Of a stretch of 64,000 bases of DNA, positions 1 through 8,167 are shown piece after piece (positions within the stretch are counted from its first letter, which is position 1; the number at the start of each line of letters is the position of its first letter). The stretch is taken from NCBI GenBank assembly GCA_964526915.1, contig CAZGMS010000072.1:9565-73564 (forward strand), in the 5' to 3' direction. The translations under genes were made by a program, and so were the position numbers. This stretch comes from JAHJDR01 sp964526915 (GTDB taxonomy: Bacteria; UBA10199; JADGCS01). Under the pieces are notes generated by a model that did not search any database, was not told the origin of the DNA, and was given only the letters and a program-made list of their open reading frames with translations.

Positions 1-1104
1 TGCGTGCAAAACGATTTGTGGCTGTGCCTGTTTAAAAAAACGACCCAGCGCCCAGTGATCAGTAATGTCACAAAGCATGGGCACAAATTCCACATTGGGA
101 AATTTTACCTGACATTCGCGGAACAAAAAATACAAAGGTGATTCTGCCTGATCTAGCAAATACACAATCGCTGGGCCCATTTGCGCCACCTGCTTTACCA
201 ATTCTTCACCAATGGAGCCTGCGGCCCCAGTCACCAGCACGCGTTTATTAACGTAAGTTTTGCGAACTGATGAGAGATCTTCGATGATGGGTTCTCTGGC
301 CAACAAATCTTCCAGTTTAAGATTCCTGATTTCAAACGTAGCAGAATTCTCAGAAAGTTCTGAAAGGCTGGGCATGATTTTGACTTGGGCTTTGGCTTCA
401 AAACATTTTTCAGCCAAACTTCTGAGCAGTGCTGGCCCAGCAGAGGGAATGGCAATCACAACCTCGTTCACCTCGTTGGCTTGGACAATCTCCACTATCT
501 GATGGGTTGCCCCCAAAACCTTGACACCATGAATCTCATGATTTTTCTTCCAAGGATCGTCATCCAAAAAGCCCACTACCTCATACTGTGTGGTGTCGTG
601 TTTGACGCGCCGACAGGCAATGTCACCACCGTCACCGGCCCCCACAATCAGTACCCTTTTAAGTGTTGAGGGCACGGGGCCCACGTTCCTGTACAACCTA
701 ACCAATAAACGCAAACCACCAAAACTCAAAACAAACAACATGTGGTCCACCAGCAAAATGCGCAAGGCATCATGCCCCAAGCCCGTCACGAGCATGCTGA
801 CAATATTCAATGCGAAACTGACCGCCGCCACTTTGACGATCAGTATCAGATCGGAAATGCTCGAATACTTCCAAATGCCGCGATTGACACCAAAAAGGTA
901 AGCCAGCCCCAACTGGGACGCCACAATGATGAACCCAAAAAGGCCAGAAAACACTACCTTGCCGGGATACACCAGATAATCTGAAAGCAGAAGATTGAAG
1001 ACGATCAAGCCACAAAAGGCAGACAAGACCAATAAAAACCGGCCCCTATTGTTTCTCACAATTCTGTCGGTCAGGGTTTTAAAAAATAAGATTCGTTTTC
1101 TCAT
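1..1104 (-). CDS. CapD/PglF-like nucleoside-diphosphate-sugar dehydratase, C-terminus cut by window edge
   Basis: I translated the 368 visible codons from the minus strand. Four hydrophobic segments (about residues 22-42, 47-72, 85-107, 112-136) precede a first Rossmann-type motif GAGDGG (155-160). The family-typical LEDLLAREP stretch follows (264-272), then the second nucleotide-binding motif GAAGSIG (293-299). This is the layout of the inner-membrane WbpM/PglF/CapD family, which converts UDP-GlcNAc to the UDP-4-keto-6-deoxy sugar. The catalytic region lies beyond the left edge, so activity cannot be judged. The ATG is preceded by GAGG at good spacing. With the PglC-, PglD- and PglE-like genes just upstream it would complete a UDP-diNAcBac pathway. 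Reading it as PglF rather than another family member rests on that context. Confidence 0.85.
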   Translation of the reverse strand, partial: MRKRILFFKTLTDRIVRNNRGRFLLVLSAFCGLIVFNLLLSDYLVYPGKVVFSGLFGFIIVASQLGLAYLFGVNRGIWKYSSISDLILIVKVAAVSFALNIVSMLVTGLGHDALRILLVDHMLFVLSFGGLRLLVRLYRNVGPVPSTLKRVLIVGAGDGGDIACRRVKHDTTQYEVVGFLDDDPWKKNHEIHGVKVLGATHQIVEIVQANEVNEVVIAIPSAGPALLRSLAEKCFEAKAQVKIMPSLSELSENSATFEIRNLKLEDLLAREPIIEDLSSVRKTYVNKRVLVTGAAGSIGEELVKQVAQMGPAIVYLLDQAESPLYFLFRECQVKFPNVEFVPMLCDITDHWALGRFFKQAQPQIVLHA

Positions 1105-1194
1105 GAGTGCCTCACAGAGCGGGCGGTATAATCATAAGCGAAAAGGGATGCAATCAAAAGATAGATTGGAGCATCAAATAGTCAGATGCGGTGG

Positions 1195-2322
1195 TTAAGC
1201 TTGCTCCAAAGCTTTCATGCGGGTAATGTATTCACGAAAAAAGGCCACAAAAACAGAGATAAACAAGGCCCCCATGAAAGAAATGATGCAAATCTGCGCT
1301 CTTTTGGGTGCAAATTTTTCCTCGGGAGGGATCGCGGGATCAATGACTGTAAACGAAATATCTTCTTTGGCCTCCTGTATTTTGGCCATTTCGTATTGTC
1401 CGGCAAGCGTCATCTGCACCTGCAAGAGCAGTTGGTGTTGTGCCATCAAGTTTTCCAAAAGAACAGATAATGGCACCTTACCATTTGACTTTGATTCAGC
1501 AATTTTGCGTTCGTTTTCTGCCTTTTCTTTGAGAAGTTTTTCAACATCAACAGCATCAACACCACTCACAGTCTGTACTGTCGTAGACACAGCTGGCAAT
1601 AACGGCAAGACGCCAGTCCCAACGTTTCTTGAAAAATCATTGATCTCCATCCCGTTTTTCAAGCGGTCTTCCTTGTTTTGCGCCATTTGTTGTTCCAAGA
1701 ATATCCGGTTTCGCTTGGCAGAAGTGAGTGTCTGTTTTCCCAAGAAAACCTGAAGTTCCCGCAAATAGGCGTTTGCAATTCTGGCCGAAAGCTGTGGATC
1801 CGTGGTTGCAACACTTACAGAAATCGAGCCCTCTTTTATATCCTCTATTACCGAAACCATTCCACTCATTAATAGTGTCACGGCTTTCTGTAATGTTGGC
1901 ATTTCTTCTGGCGTTGTGGTCATCCATTGATTGGTCGTGTTATCCCAATAATCCATGAACAACACCTTCATTAGCTGTTCTTTTTCAATCACGGCCTCCG
2001 CGACTGAACGACTTTTTAATATCATTACTAATTTAGTGGTACTACTGGTTCCAGCACTCACCCCTGCAAGAGATGCCAGGCCACCAAATTGTGCTAAAAG
2101 AGAAGAAAAGCCTCCCATGGACTCATTAGCACTTACAGGAAAAATAACCGCTGTCGATCGATATTGTTTGTCCATCAGGCCACTACCAATAACCGCCACA
2201 ACAGACACAATGAGAAGGGCAAGAAAGATCATGAGCTTGTTCTTGTTGACTACCCTCAAAATATCCAGGATATTTGTTTCTCCACTATGCCCCTTGGCAG
2301 TTGTACCAACATTTTCTGTCAT
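1195..2322 (-). CDS. wzz: Wzz-type polysaccharide chain-length determinant
   Basis: A 375-residue protein with the Wzz layout. A short cytoplasmic N-terminus leads to TM1 (about 32-50), a long periplasmic, partly coiled-coil domain, a proline-rich stretch PAIPPEEKFAPKR before TM2 (about 344-362), and a short positively charged tail. Proteins of this family sit in the inner membrane and set the modal length of Wzy-polymerised chains. There is no C-terminal tyrosine kinase domain, so this is the Wzz rather than the fused Wzc form. It lies between the aminotransferase and dehydratase genes of the putative bacillosamine set. The GAGG upstream of the ATG is about 12 bases away, which is long. Confidence 0.88.
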   Translation of the reverse strand: MTENVGTTAKGHSGETNILDILRVVNKNKLMIFLALLIVSVVAVIGSGLMDKQYRSTAVIFPVSANESMGGFSSLLAQFGGLASLAGVSAGTSSTTKLVMILKSRSVAEAVIEKEQLMKVLFMDYWDNTTNQWMTTTPEEMPTLQKAVTLLMSGMVSVIEDIKEGSISVSVATTDPQLSARIANAYLRELQVFLGKQTLTSAKRNRIFLEQQMAQNKEDRLKNGMEINDFSRNVGTGVLPLLPAVSTTVQTVSGVDAVDVEKLLKEKAENERKIAESKSNGKVPLSVLLENLMAQHQLLLQVQMTLAGQYEMAKIQEAKEDISFTVIDPAIPPEEKFAPKRAQICIISFMGALFISVFVAFFREYITRMKALEQA

Positions 2323-2367
2323 AATGATCAGTGCCTCAATTTTAGGATATTAGTCAAACATCAGCCA

Positions 2368-3570
2368 CTAGCGTGTAGCCTTTGATACAACATCAGTCAA
2401 TGTAGAACAAGTCCTATGTAACTCATTTTGCGTTAAGGTTGGATGAACAACAAACATCACACTGGTTTCGCCAAGCTGTTTTGCCAGTGCAAGACGTTTT
2501 TCTGGCCGCAGCCCTGTAACGTCAAAAGCTTTTTCCAGATAAATCTCTGAACACGAACCCGTGTAACAGGGAACCCCCTGCTTGTTGATTTCGGCTACGA
2601 TACGATCTCGTGACCACCCCGAAGACAATGCTTCGGGCCTCACATACACATAACACTTATACCAAGCATGTTCTATATGAGAAGGAACTTCAGGAACTCT
2701 CAATGCAGGACATTGTCTTGCCGCGGCCAAGATTGCCTGTGCATTTGCTCTGCGCGCTAAATGCCACTGATCTAGTTTTTTTAATTGAATTCTTCCAATC
2801 GCCGCCTGCATTTCAATCATGCGCCAGTTGGTACCAATGGAGTGATGCACCCACTTAAAACAATTGCCTTCTTCACCATTATTCATCGCTTGATACGATT
2901 TCCCATGATCCTTATAAGACCAGGCATAATTCCAAACCTCTCCATCGTTTGTCGTGAGCATCCCTCCCTCACCACCTGTGGTCATGATTTTATCCTGACA
3001 AAACGACCAAGCACCCACATGGCCGATACTTCCCACTTTTTTCCCATTGTACTCTGCCCCATGGGCCTGAGCACAATCCTCGATCACAAAAAGCCCGTGG
3101 TCTTTCGCAAGTGTTATGATTGCATCCATCTCACAAGGCCAACCAGCAAGATGCACAGGGATAATCGCCCTGGTTTTTTTTGTTAATACCTTCGCAATTG
3201 AATCGGCTGTGATGTTGCCACTATCCGGATCAACATCAGCAAATACAGGCTTCGCACCGACTGTGATCACACAACCTACGGAGGCAATAAAACTACGAGG
3301 CGTCACCACCACCTCATCACCGGGCCCCACTCCCAGTGCCTTAAGTGCAAGTTCCAGGGCCACCGTCCCATTCGCCAGAGCCACAGCATGCTTTACACCA
3401 GTATAGCCAGCAAACTCTTCCTCGAACCTCCTGCACTCTGCTCCAGTCCAATAATTTATTTTGCCAGATCGCAAGACCTGCGAAACAACATCAATTTCGC
3501 CTTGTTCAAAACATGGCCAACAAGAACTTAAACTGTTATCTGATAACATTATGTTTTGTTTGGTTTTCAT
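2368..3570 (-). CDS. DegT/DnrJ/EryC1 PLP aminotransferase (PglE-like)
   Basis: A fold-type I sugar aminotransferase of about 400 residues. The PLP-binding lysine is K194 in the block SFCQDKIMTTGGEGG, and the usual ED pair is at 164-165 before CAQAHGA. I chose the ATG that forms a 4-base ATGA overlap with the preceding acetyltransferase gene, because a longer GTG-type extension would run inside that gene. Members of this family aminate C4 of UDP-4-keto-6-deoxy-GlcNAc from glutamate (PglE, WlbE-like). The order PglC-, PglD-, PglE-like strongly suggests that role. The exact keto-sugar substrate is an inference from context. Confidence 0.88.
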   Translation of the reverse strand: MKTKQNIMLSDNSLSSCWPCFEQGEIDVVSQVLRSGKINYWTGAECRRFEEEFAGYTGVKHAVALANGTVALELALKALGVGPGDEVVVTPRSFIASVGCVITVGAKPVFADVDPDSGNITADSIAKVLTKKTRAIIPVHLAGWPCEMDAIITLAKDHGLFVIEDCAQAHGAEYNGKKVGSIGHVGAWSFCQDKIMTTGGEGGMLTTNDGEVWNYAWSYKDHGKSYQAMNNGEEGNCFKWVHHSIGTNWRMIEMQAAIGRIQLKKLDQWHLARRANAQAILAAARQCPALRVPEVPSHIEHAWYKCYVYVRPEALSSGWSRDRIVAEINKQGVPCYTGSCSEIYLEKAFDVTGLRPEKRLALAKQLGETSVMFVVHPTLTQNELHRTCSTLTDVVSKATR

Positions 3571-4199
3571 TTGCTTGTTGCTTTTGTTATTCTGGCTGGC
3601 ACGCCACATGCTGTAACAGAATCTGGCAGATCAGAAATCACAACGCCCCCCGCTCCAACTATTGAATTCTCACCAATGACCAATCCCGGAATCGCCACAC
3701 TGCCAATTCCCATAAAAACTCTATTACCAACTTTCACATTCCCTGCCAATTTTGCTCCGGGACCGATATGAACATAATCACCAATGATACAATCATGGTC
3801 AATCACAGCGCCAGTATTAACGATACAATGTTTGCCTACAACAGCACCTGGTTGAATAACTGCTCCCGCAAAGATCACAGTGCCACAACCAATTTTAACA
3901 GAAGGATGCACATAGGCACTTGGGTGAACAACTGTCACCCAAGTGTTATTCATTAATTCTTTAGCAATTTTTTCTCGAAATCGATTGTCGCCAAACGCCA
4001 TGAGCAAAGAACATTCCTTGTTTTTGGCCATTTCACTTAAAGGGCCTACAACATTAACACCTAAAACAGTTTTGTTTCTCTTTGATTCATCGTCATCATA
4101 TAGGCATTCAACTTTAAACCCACTATCAAGCAAAGTGGCCACGACAACTTTCGCATGCCCACCTGCACCCAAAATATAGACCGGATCATTTTGCTTCAT
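3567..4199 (-). CDS. pglD: NeuD/PglD-like sugar N/O-acetyltransferase
   Basis: The protein has about 210 residues. The N-terminal nucleotide-sugar-binding half carries ILGAGGHAKVV. The C-terminal left-handed beta-helix consists of hexapeptide repeats from HPSAYVHPSVKIG to the closing GVPARI block, with the expected catalytic histidine in VIDHDCIIG. PglD-type enzymes use acetyl-CoA to acetylate the 4-amino group made by PglE, giving UDP-diNAcBac. Three in-frame starts exist (GTG, TTG, ATG). The ATG is preferred because AAGAGG lies about 7 bases ahead of it. The gene overlaps the sugar transferase by 14 bases and the aminotransferase by 4. NeuD-type O-acetylation is the main alternative. Confidence 0.85.
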   Translation of the reverse strand: MKQNDPVYILGAGGHAKVVVATLLDSGFKVECLYDDDESKRNKTVLGVNVVGPLSEMAKNKECSLLMAFGDNRFREKIAKELMNNTWVTVVHPSAYVHPSVKIGCGTVIFAGAVIQPGAVVGKHCIVNTGAVIDHDCIIGDYVHIGPGAKLAGNVKVGNRVFMGIGSVAIPGLVIGENSIVGAGGVVISDLPDSVTACGVPARITKATSK

Positions 4200-4818
4200 C
4201 AACACCCCTCTTGATTGAGCCTGTAAATTTTGGCATGGTCACATGCCCCTCAGCATTGATGCCTTTTCTTTGAAACAAACGCACTATGGTGATAAATAAT
4301 ATTTTGATATCCAGCAAAATACTTTGATGATCAACATACCAAACATCCAGCTTGAATCTCTCTTCCCACGAAATGGCATTACGCCCATTAATCTGCGCCC
4401 AGCCAGTGATCCCTGGTTTAACCACATGCCGCCTTGTCTGTTCAGGACTGTAAAGCGGCACATACTCCGGAAGAAGAGGCCGTGGCCCCACAAAACTCAT
4501 GTCGCCTTTCAATACATTCCACAACTCTGGCAGTTCGTCTAAACTCATTTTTCGCAAAAAAATACCAACTGCAGTCAATCTCTCTTCATCTGACAATAAA
4601 TTGCCCTTCATATCACATTGAGTTTTCATTGTTCTAAACTTATACAACACAAATTTTCTTGTGTTCATGCCAACACGTTGTTGTTTGAATAACATGTTAC
4701 CTGGTAAAGTGACCAGCAAGACAAAGGAAATAAATACCAATAATGGAGCACAAAAAACCAAACCAAAAAAGGAAAGAAAGAAATCTGACGCTCTCTTAAA
4801 TTTATAACTCTGTACCAT
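4186..4818 (-). CDS. pglC: PglC-like monotopic phosphoglycosyl transferase (glycan initiation)
   Basis: At 210 residues this matches the small PglC form rather than the long WbaP/WcaJ form. A single re-entrant hydrophobic helix (about 14-36) precedes FKQQRVG and YKFRTM. The catalytic Asp-Glu pair is D94-E95 in MSLDELPEL. The conserved FVGPRPLLPEY and KPGITGWAQINGRN blocks follow. The enzyme transfers phospho-sugar from a UDP donor to undecaprenyl phosphate at the inner membrane. The adjacent PglD- and PglE-like genes suggest diNAcBac-1-phosphate as the transferred group. A second, unrelated initiating enzyme lies elsewhere in the window. The upstream gap of about 110 bases could hold a promoter. 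Confidence 0.9.
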   Translation of the reverse strand: MVQSYKFKRASDFFLSFFGLVFCAPLLVFISFVLLVTLPGNMLFKQQRVGMNTRKFVLYKFRTMKTQCDMKGNLLSDEERLTAVGIFLRKMSLDELPELWNVLKGDMSFVGPRPLLPEYVPLYSPEQTRRHVVKPGITGWAQINGRNAISWEERFKLDVWYVDHQSILLDIKILFITIVRLFQRKGINAEGHVTMPKFTGSIKRGVDEAK

Positions 4819-4874
4819 AGTACCACAAAACAGAAGTTGTTTTATCTAATAAAACACAAGACTATTTTTTCACG

Positions 4875-4903
4875 CAACCTTACGCTAGAAAAAAGTGTGT
4901 CAA
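4875..4903 (-). promoter_or_regulatory. possible weak sigma-70-type promoter upstream of the pglC-like gene
   Basis: A perfect TTGACA hexamer lies on the minus strand at 4903-4898. The best -10 candidates at 15-17 base spacing (TAAGGT or AGGTTG) are poor. It sits in one of the few gaps over 100 bases, at the head of the pglC-pglD-pglE-wzz group. The placement is plausible but the evidence is thin. Confidence 0.18.
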
Positions 4904-4928
4904 ATAGCAACAAAGTAAGTGACTGGCA

Positions 4929-6170
4929 CTACACTGATATTGACTCAAGCCACTTAACCATTCTTGGGTAAACAACATCTGCTGATAATTCCTTGTTATA
5001 AAATGACATGGCTTGCTCAGACATTTTTTTTATCACGTCCGGTTGACTATAAAATTCAAAAAGAACATCGTACAATTTATGTTCGTCCTTGTAATCATAG
5101 ATAACACCACATCTGTTCTGCTGAAGAACATTTCCTATCACGCCATCAATTCCAGCGACTACTGGAAGCCCTGCAGAAAAATACTCCCCTATTTTATTTG
5201 GCAACGACATAAGAAAATCTATTGTCGGTTGATAAGGGGCCAAACCTATGTAAGAATAATTCAATAAATATTGAATTTGGGCCCCATCAAGCCTGCCAGG
5301 AAACACAATGTTTGAGCAATCTGTAGTTTTTTTTCTTAGCCCCTCCAAAAACTCTCCGTTTCCACACATGACAAAATAATAATCAGTTACATTTTTTAAT
5401 TTTCTGGCAACATTAATGATGGTATCAAAATCAAATTGCCGACTCATTGAACCAATAAAACAAATCACTTTTTTATGAAAGCCCGGTCCAACGCCATACC
5501 GTGCCCAAAAGTCTCTTGTCTCTTTTGATTCTTGATATTGATATTTTTTACAAGCCAAATAAAAAGGTTGATCGTTCTTACAGGTTTTTCTTCCTGATAA
5601 TTTCAAGCCCCAATCTATAACCTGTTGCGTAATCCCTGTCACCGCAGTAGCTGATCTTATGGCTTGTTTTAATTGCCTATAATAAGGCCACATTATTTTT
5701 TTACAAATTGGCCTCAAACCTTTTGAAAAAGATCTTAAAAAAATATCTGGCCATAAATCTCTCAGGTCAAGAACAACAGGCACATTGTTCAAGCGCCCAT
5801 ATCTTATAGCTTCTCTAGCCAACTCTATTGTTGGCATGGAACATAAAATTAGATCTGGGGGAGCAAAGAATGAAGCCATTTTTTTAAATTTTTTGGCAAT
5901 CAAACAATGATCAAGGAGCCGTCTCACTGAAACACTTTTTGAATATCCCATAGAATTCATCAACACAAGCTGGCAGCAATCCTTCAAGTTAATCACTTGA
6001 TCTTTATCAAATCGATGCTTTCTCTGAAAGTGATCAAAATCAGAGGCCCACCAAACCACTTCGTGACCTTGTTCAATAAGATAATTTGCCAGCATGCCCA
6101 TGCGATAAAGCCTAGGATTTTCACCATCAATGGGCAAAACCTCACCAATTTTTATCAACCATACTCTCAT
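4929..6170 (-). CDS. GT4-type glycosyltransferase
   Basis: A GT-B glycosyltransferase of about 413 residues. The N-terminal domain starts RVWLIKIGEVLP and contains VVLDLRDLWPD. The C-terminal donor domain contains VICFIGSMSRQFD, YYFVMCGNGEF and SLPNKIGEYFSAGLPVV with its EX7-type acidic site. This is the WbuB-like branch of family GT4. A TTG start four codons upstream would give a TTGA overlap with the preceding gene, but the ATG beginning MRVWLIK is the more natural N-terminus. Neither start has a clear Shine-Dalgarno sequence. It presumably adds one sugar to the lipid-linked repeat unit in the cytoplasm. Donor and acceptor are unknown. Confidence 0.85.
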   Translation of the reverse strand: MRVWLIKIGEVLPIDGENPRLYRMGMLANYLIEQGHEVVWWASDFDHFQRKHRFDKDQVINLKDCCQLVLMNSMGYSKSVSVRRLLDHCLIAKKFKKMASFFAPPDLILCSMPTIELAREAIRYGRLNNVPVVLDLRDLWPDIFLRSFSKGLRPICKKIMWPYYRQLKQAIRSATAVTGITQQVIDWGLKLSGRKTCKNDQPFYLACKKYQYQESKETRDFWARYGVGPGFHKKVICFIGSMSRQFDFDTIINVARKLKNVTDYYFVMCGNGEFLEGLRKKTTDCSNIVFPGRLDGAQIQYLLNYSYIGLAPYQPTIDFLMSLPNKIGEYFSAGLPVVAGIDGVIGNVLQQNRCGVIYDYKDEHKLYDVLFEFYSQPDVIKKMSEQAMSFYNKELSADVVYPRMVKWLESISV

Positions 6171-6178
6171 ACGACTTT

Positions 6179-7006
6179 TCAAACAATTTTATAATCATTA
6201 TCGTTAGCCCGAATCTCTTTTATAGCTTCTTCATATGTACAAAAACAAATGTTTTGATTCTTAATATATTCTATGAGCCAAACATACCATTTTTTCCACA
6301 TCATAAAATCAGGGCCAAAATATCTATCATGAAAAATAACGCTCAAAAATGGTTGGTTTTCATTTTCTGCTTTCTCGATAAGTTGAATGGTTGTTTTCTG
6401 TATTGCATTAAAATCTTTTCTCTGCCAACGAGTCCTTTTAGAATTCATCAAATCTGAATCCATGACTTGAACTGGAAAAGAATAAAAATCACCAATGGCT
6501 GTTATTTCACTTCCTCTGACACTCGCCGTGTAGAGATAACCTAATTCAGCAAGCCAGACTAGTGTGTTTGAAGAATGCCTCAAGTAATGCATCCGAATCC
6601 CAAAATCCTGAAGACCTGATAATTCTGAAAACAATCTGTGCTCATTCTTCATTTGTGTATAATCATCAAAAGCAATGCCATGCACACCAACTCGAAAACC
6701 CTTATTAAGAACCCTTCTTATCCAATAGACTGCACGTTTATGAGAATAAGACAGTCCCAATCCTTTGGCCACTCCTATATAAAATGTGGATGGAATTTTG
6801 TGTTTTCGGTCAAATTCCATCAAATCGTCAATGTTATTCCACTGATTACGCATTGAATAATAAAATCTAAGAAAACACTCCTTAATAGAAATTATTCCTA
6901 AAACTGTTTCAATGATTGTTCTGATAATAAATTTAGGAATGATCATATCCTTCCAATGCTCCAAAAAACTGATATGATCGACGTCATGTGACACAATAAC
7001 TTTCAT
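6179..7006 (-). CDS. polysaccharide deacetylase-like (NodB-fold) protein
   Basis: A 275-residue protein beginning MKVIVSHDVDH. That HDVD metal-site motif occurs near the N-terminus of many carbohydrate-esterase-4-like proteins. It also has STFYIGVAKGLG, GVHGIAFDDY and a late FHDRYF that fit a NodB-type barrel. The canonical second motif H-(S/T)-x-x-x-H is not clear, so true deacetylase activity is uncertain. There is no signal peptide, so it probably acts in the cytoplasm on a sugar or lipid-linked intermediate. The gene overlaps its upstream glycosyltransferase by ATGA. Such proteins are common in O-antigen and capsule loci but their substrates are mostly untested. Confidence 0.72.
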   Translation of the reverse strand: MKVIVSHDVDHISFLEHWKDMIIPKFIIRTIIETVLGIISIKECFLRFYYSMRNQWNNIDDLMEFDRKHKIPSTFYIGVAKGLGLSYSHKRAVYWIRRVLNKGFRVGVHGIAFDDYTQMKNEHRLFSELSGLQDFGIRMHYLRHSSNTLVWLAELGYLYTASVRGSEITAIGDFYSFPVQVMDSDLMNSKRTRWQRKDFNAIQKTTIQLIEKAENENQPFLSVIFHDRYFGPDFMMWKKWYVWLIEYIKNQNICFCTYEEAIKEIRANDNDYKIV

Positions 7007-8124
7007 TCTGTTATCTGCTCTTGTTTAAATAACTTATCATACAAAGATATGAGTGCTTTCTCCTCATTAGCCCAATTATACTTTGCCAGCACTGCCCTTT
7101 GTCCATTTTGCCCCATCTGATGAGCCTCTTCTGGATGCTCAATGATCCACTTGATTGCTCGAGCAATTTCTCTCACATCCAAAGGATTAACACAAATTCC
7201 ACAATGGTGCTCATCAACAATTTTTTTCCACAAAGGAAAATCTGATGCAATAACCGGTAGACCGACTAACATATACTCAAACATCTTAACGGGCAAACTG
7301 TCTGCATGTTGACCCTGGGGGTGCAAAACAACAAAGCCTGCGCATGAACCACCTAACACTTTCATGACTTCTTCTCGGCCTAAGAAACCCATATAATTAG
7401 TTTTTTTCCATCCAGACATATTCATTACGTTTTTTCTTAATTCTTTTGAATCAAATTTTCCCGCTAAATCAAAACGTGCATCTGCCATATCGATGGCTTG
7501 AATCATCTCAGTAATACCTCGTGCTTTTGTGACAGCCCCCACATAACAAACAGTATTTGCGGATTTTGTTATATCACTTTTTTCAACAAGTTTTTTTTCG
7601 TCAAGAATGGGATAATTACACACCAAAACAACTTGTGGGTGAAACTTGGCAAACCGCTCTTGAATCGTTTCAGTTGCACAAACGACAGCATGAAATTTTT
7701 TTGCGGCAATATTTTCAAATTTTTCCACACATTTTGCCAACAAGCCACGAACAACCATAGGAATCCACGTTTTAACCAACATTTGCCGAGGCAAATCTTC
7801 ATGCACATCATAAATAATTTTTTTTCCTCTTTTTTTAAGCTTCAAAGCATAAGGGATCATTTCAGGATCGTGAATATGGTAACAATGAGCATTGACCTGT
7901 ATCGCTTGTTTATATACCTGATGCGTTGAAATAAGAAACCGATGCCACCGACTTTTTGGTTTTGTAATCGTAATGATTTTAACTTGAGTTCTTGGAACAT
8001 TTTTGTTTTCTAAAGCAACATATGAAACATGGTACCCTTCGTTGAGTAAGGAACAACACTCTTTATGAAGTATCCTCACGCTATTTGTGGAATGACCCGA
8101 ACTTAAGTGACAAACCTTTATCAT
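7003..8124 (-). CDS. GT4-type glycosyltransferase
   Basis: A 373-residue retaining GT-B enzyme. The N-terminal half contains HIHDPEMIPYALKLKKRGKK and YDVHEDLPRQM, typical of one GT4 subgroup. The C-terminal half contains VCYVGAVTKARGI, FVVLHPQGQHADSLPVKMFEYM and GLPVIASDFP, where the donor-phosphate-binding glutamate sits. The start is ATG without a convincing Shine-Dalgarno sequence. It is followed directly, through a 4-base overlap, by the deacetylase-like gene and another GT4 gene, so the three probably act on the same repeat unit. The sugar specificity cannot be read from sequence. Confidence 0.88.
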   Translation of the reverse strand: MIKVCHLSSGHSTNSVRILHKECCSLLNEGYHVSYVALENKNVPRTQVKIITITKPKSRWHRFLISTHQVYKQAIQVNAHCYHIHDPEMIPYALKLKKRGKKIIYDVHEDLPRQMLVKTWIPMVVRGLLAKCVEKFENIAAKKFHAVVCATETIQERFAKFHPQVVLVCNYPILDEKKLVEKSDITKSANTVCYVGAVTKARGITEMIQAIDMADARFDLAGKFDSKELRKNVMNMSGWKKTNYMGFLGREEVMKVLGGSCAGFVVLHPQGQHADSLPVKMFEYMLVGLPVIASDFPLWKKIVDEHHCGICVNPLDVREIARAIKWIIEHPEEAHQMGQNGQRAVLAKYNWANEEKALISLYDKLFKQEQITE

Positions 8125-8167
8125 GGCAAAATTTCAATGCAAATTTCTAAGAGAGCATCAAAAGCTC

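Noticed and set aside
1217..1753. Long plus-strand frame over the chain-length gene
   Set aside because: It is a mirror of the minus-strand wzz coding sequence, has no ribosome site and no recognisable domain. Other plus-strand frames in the window were rejected for the same reason.
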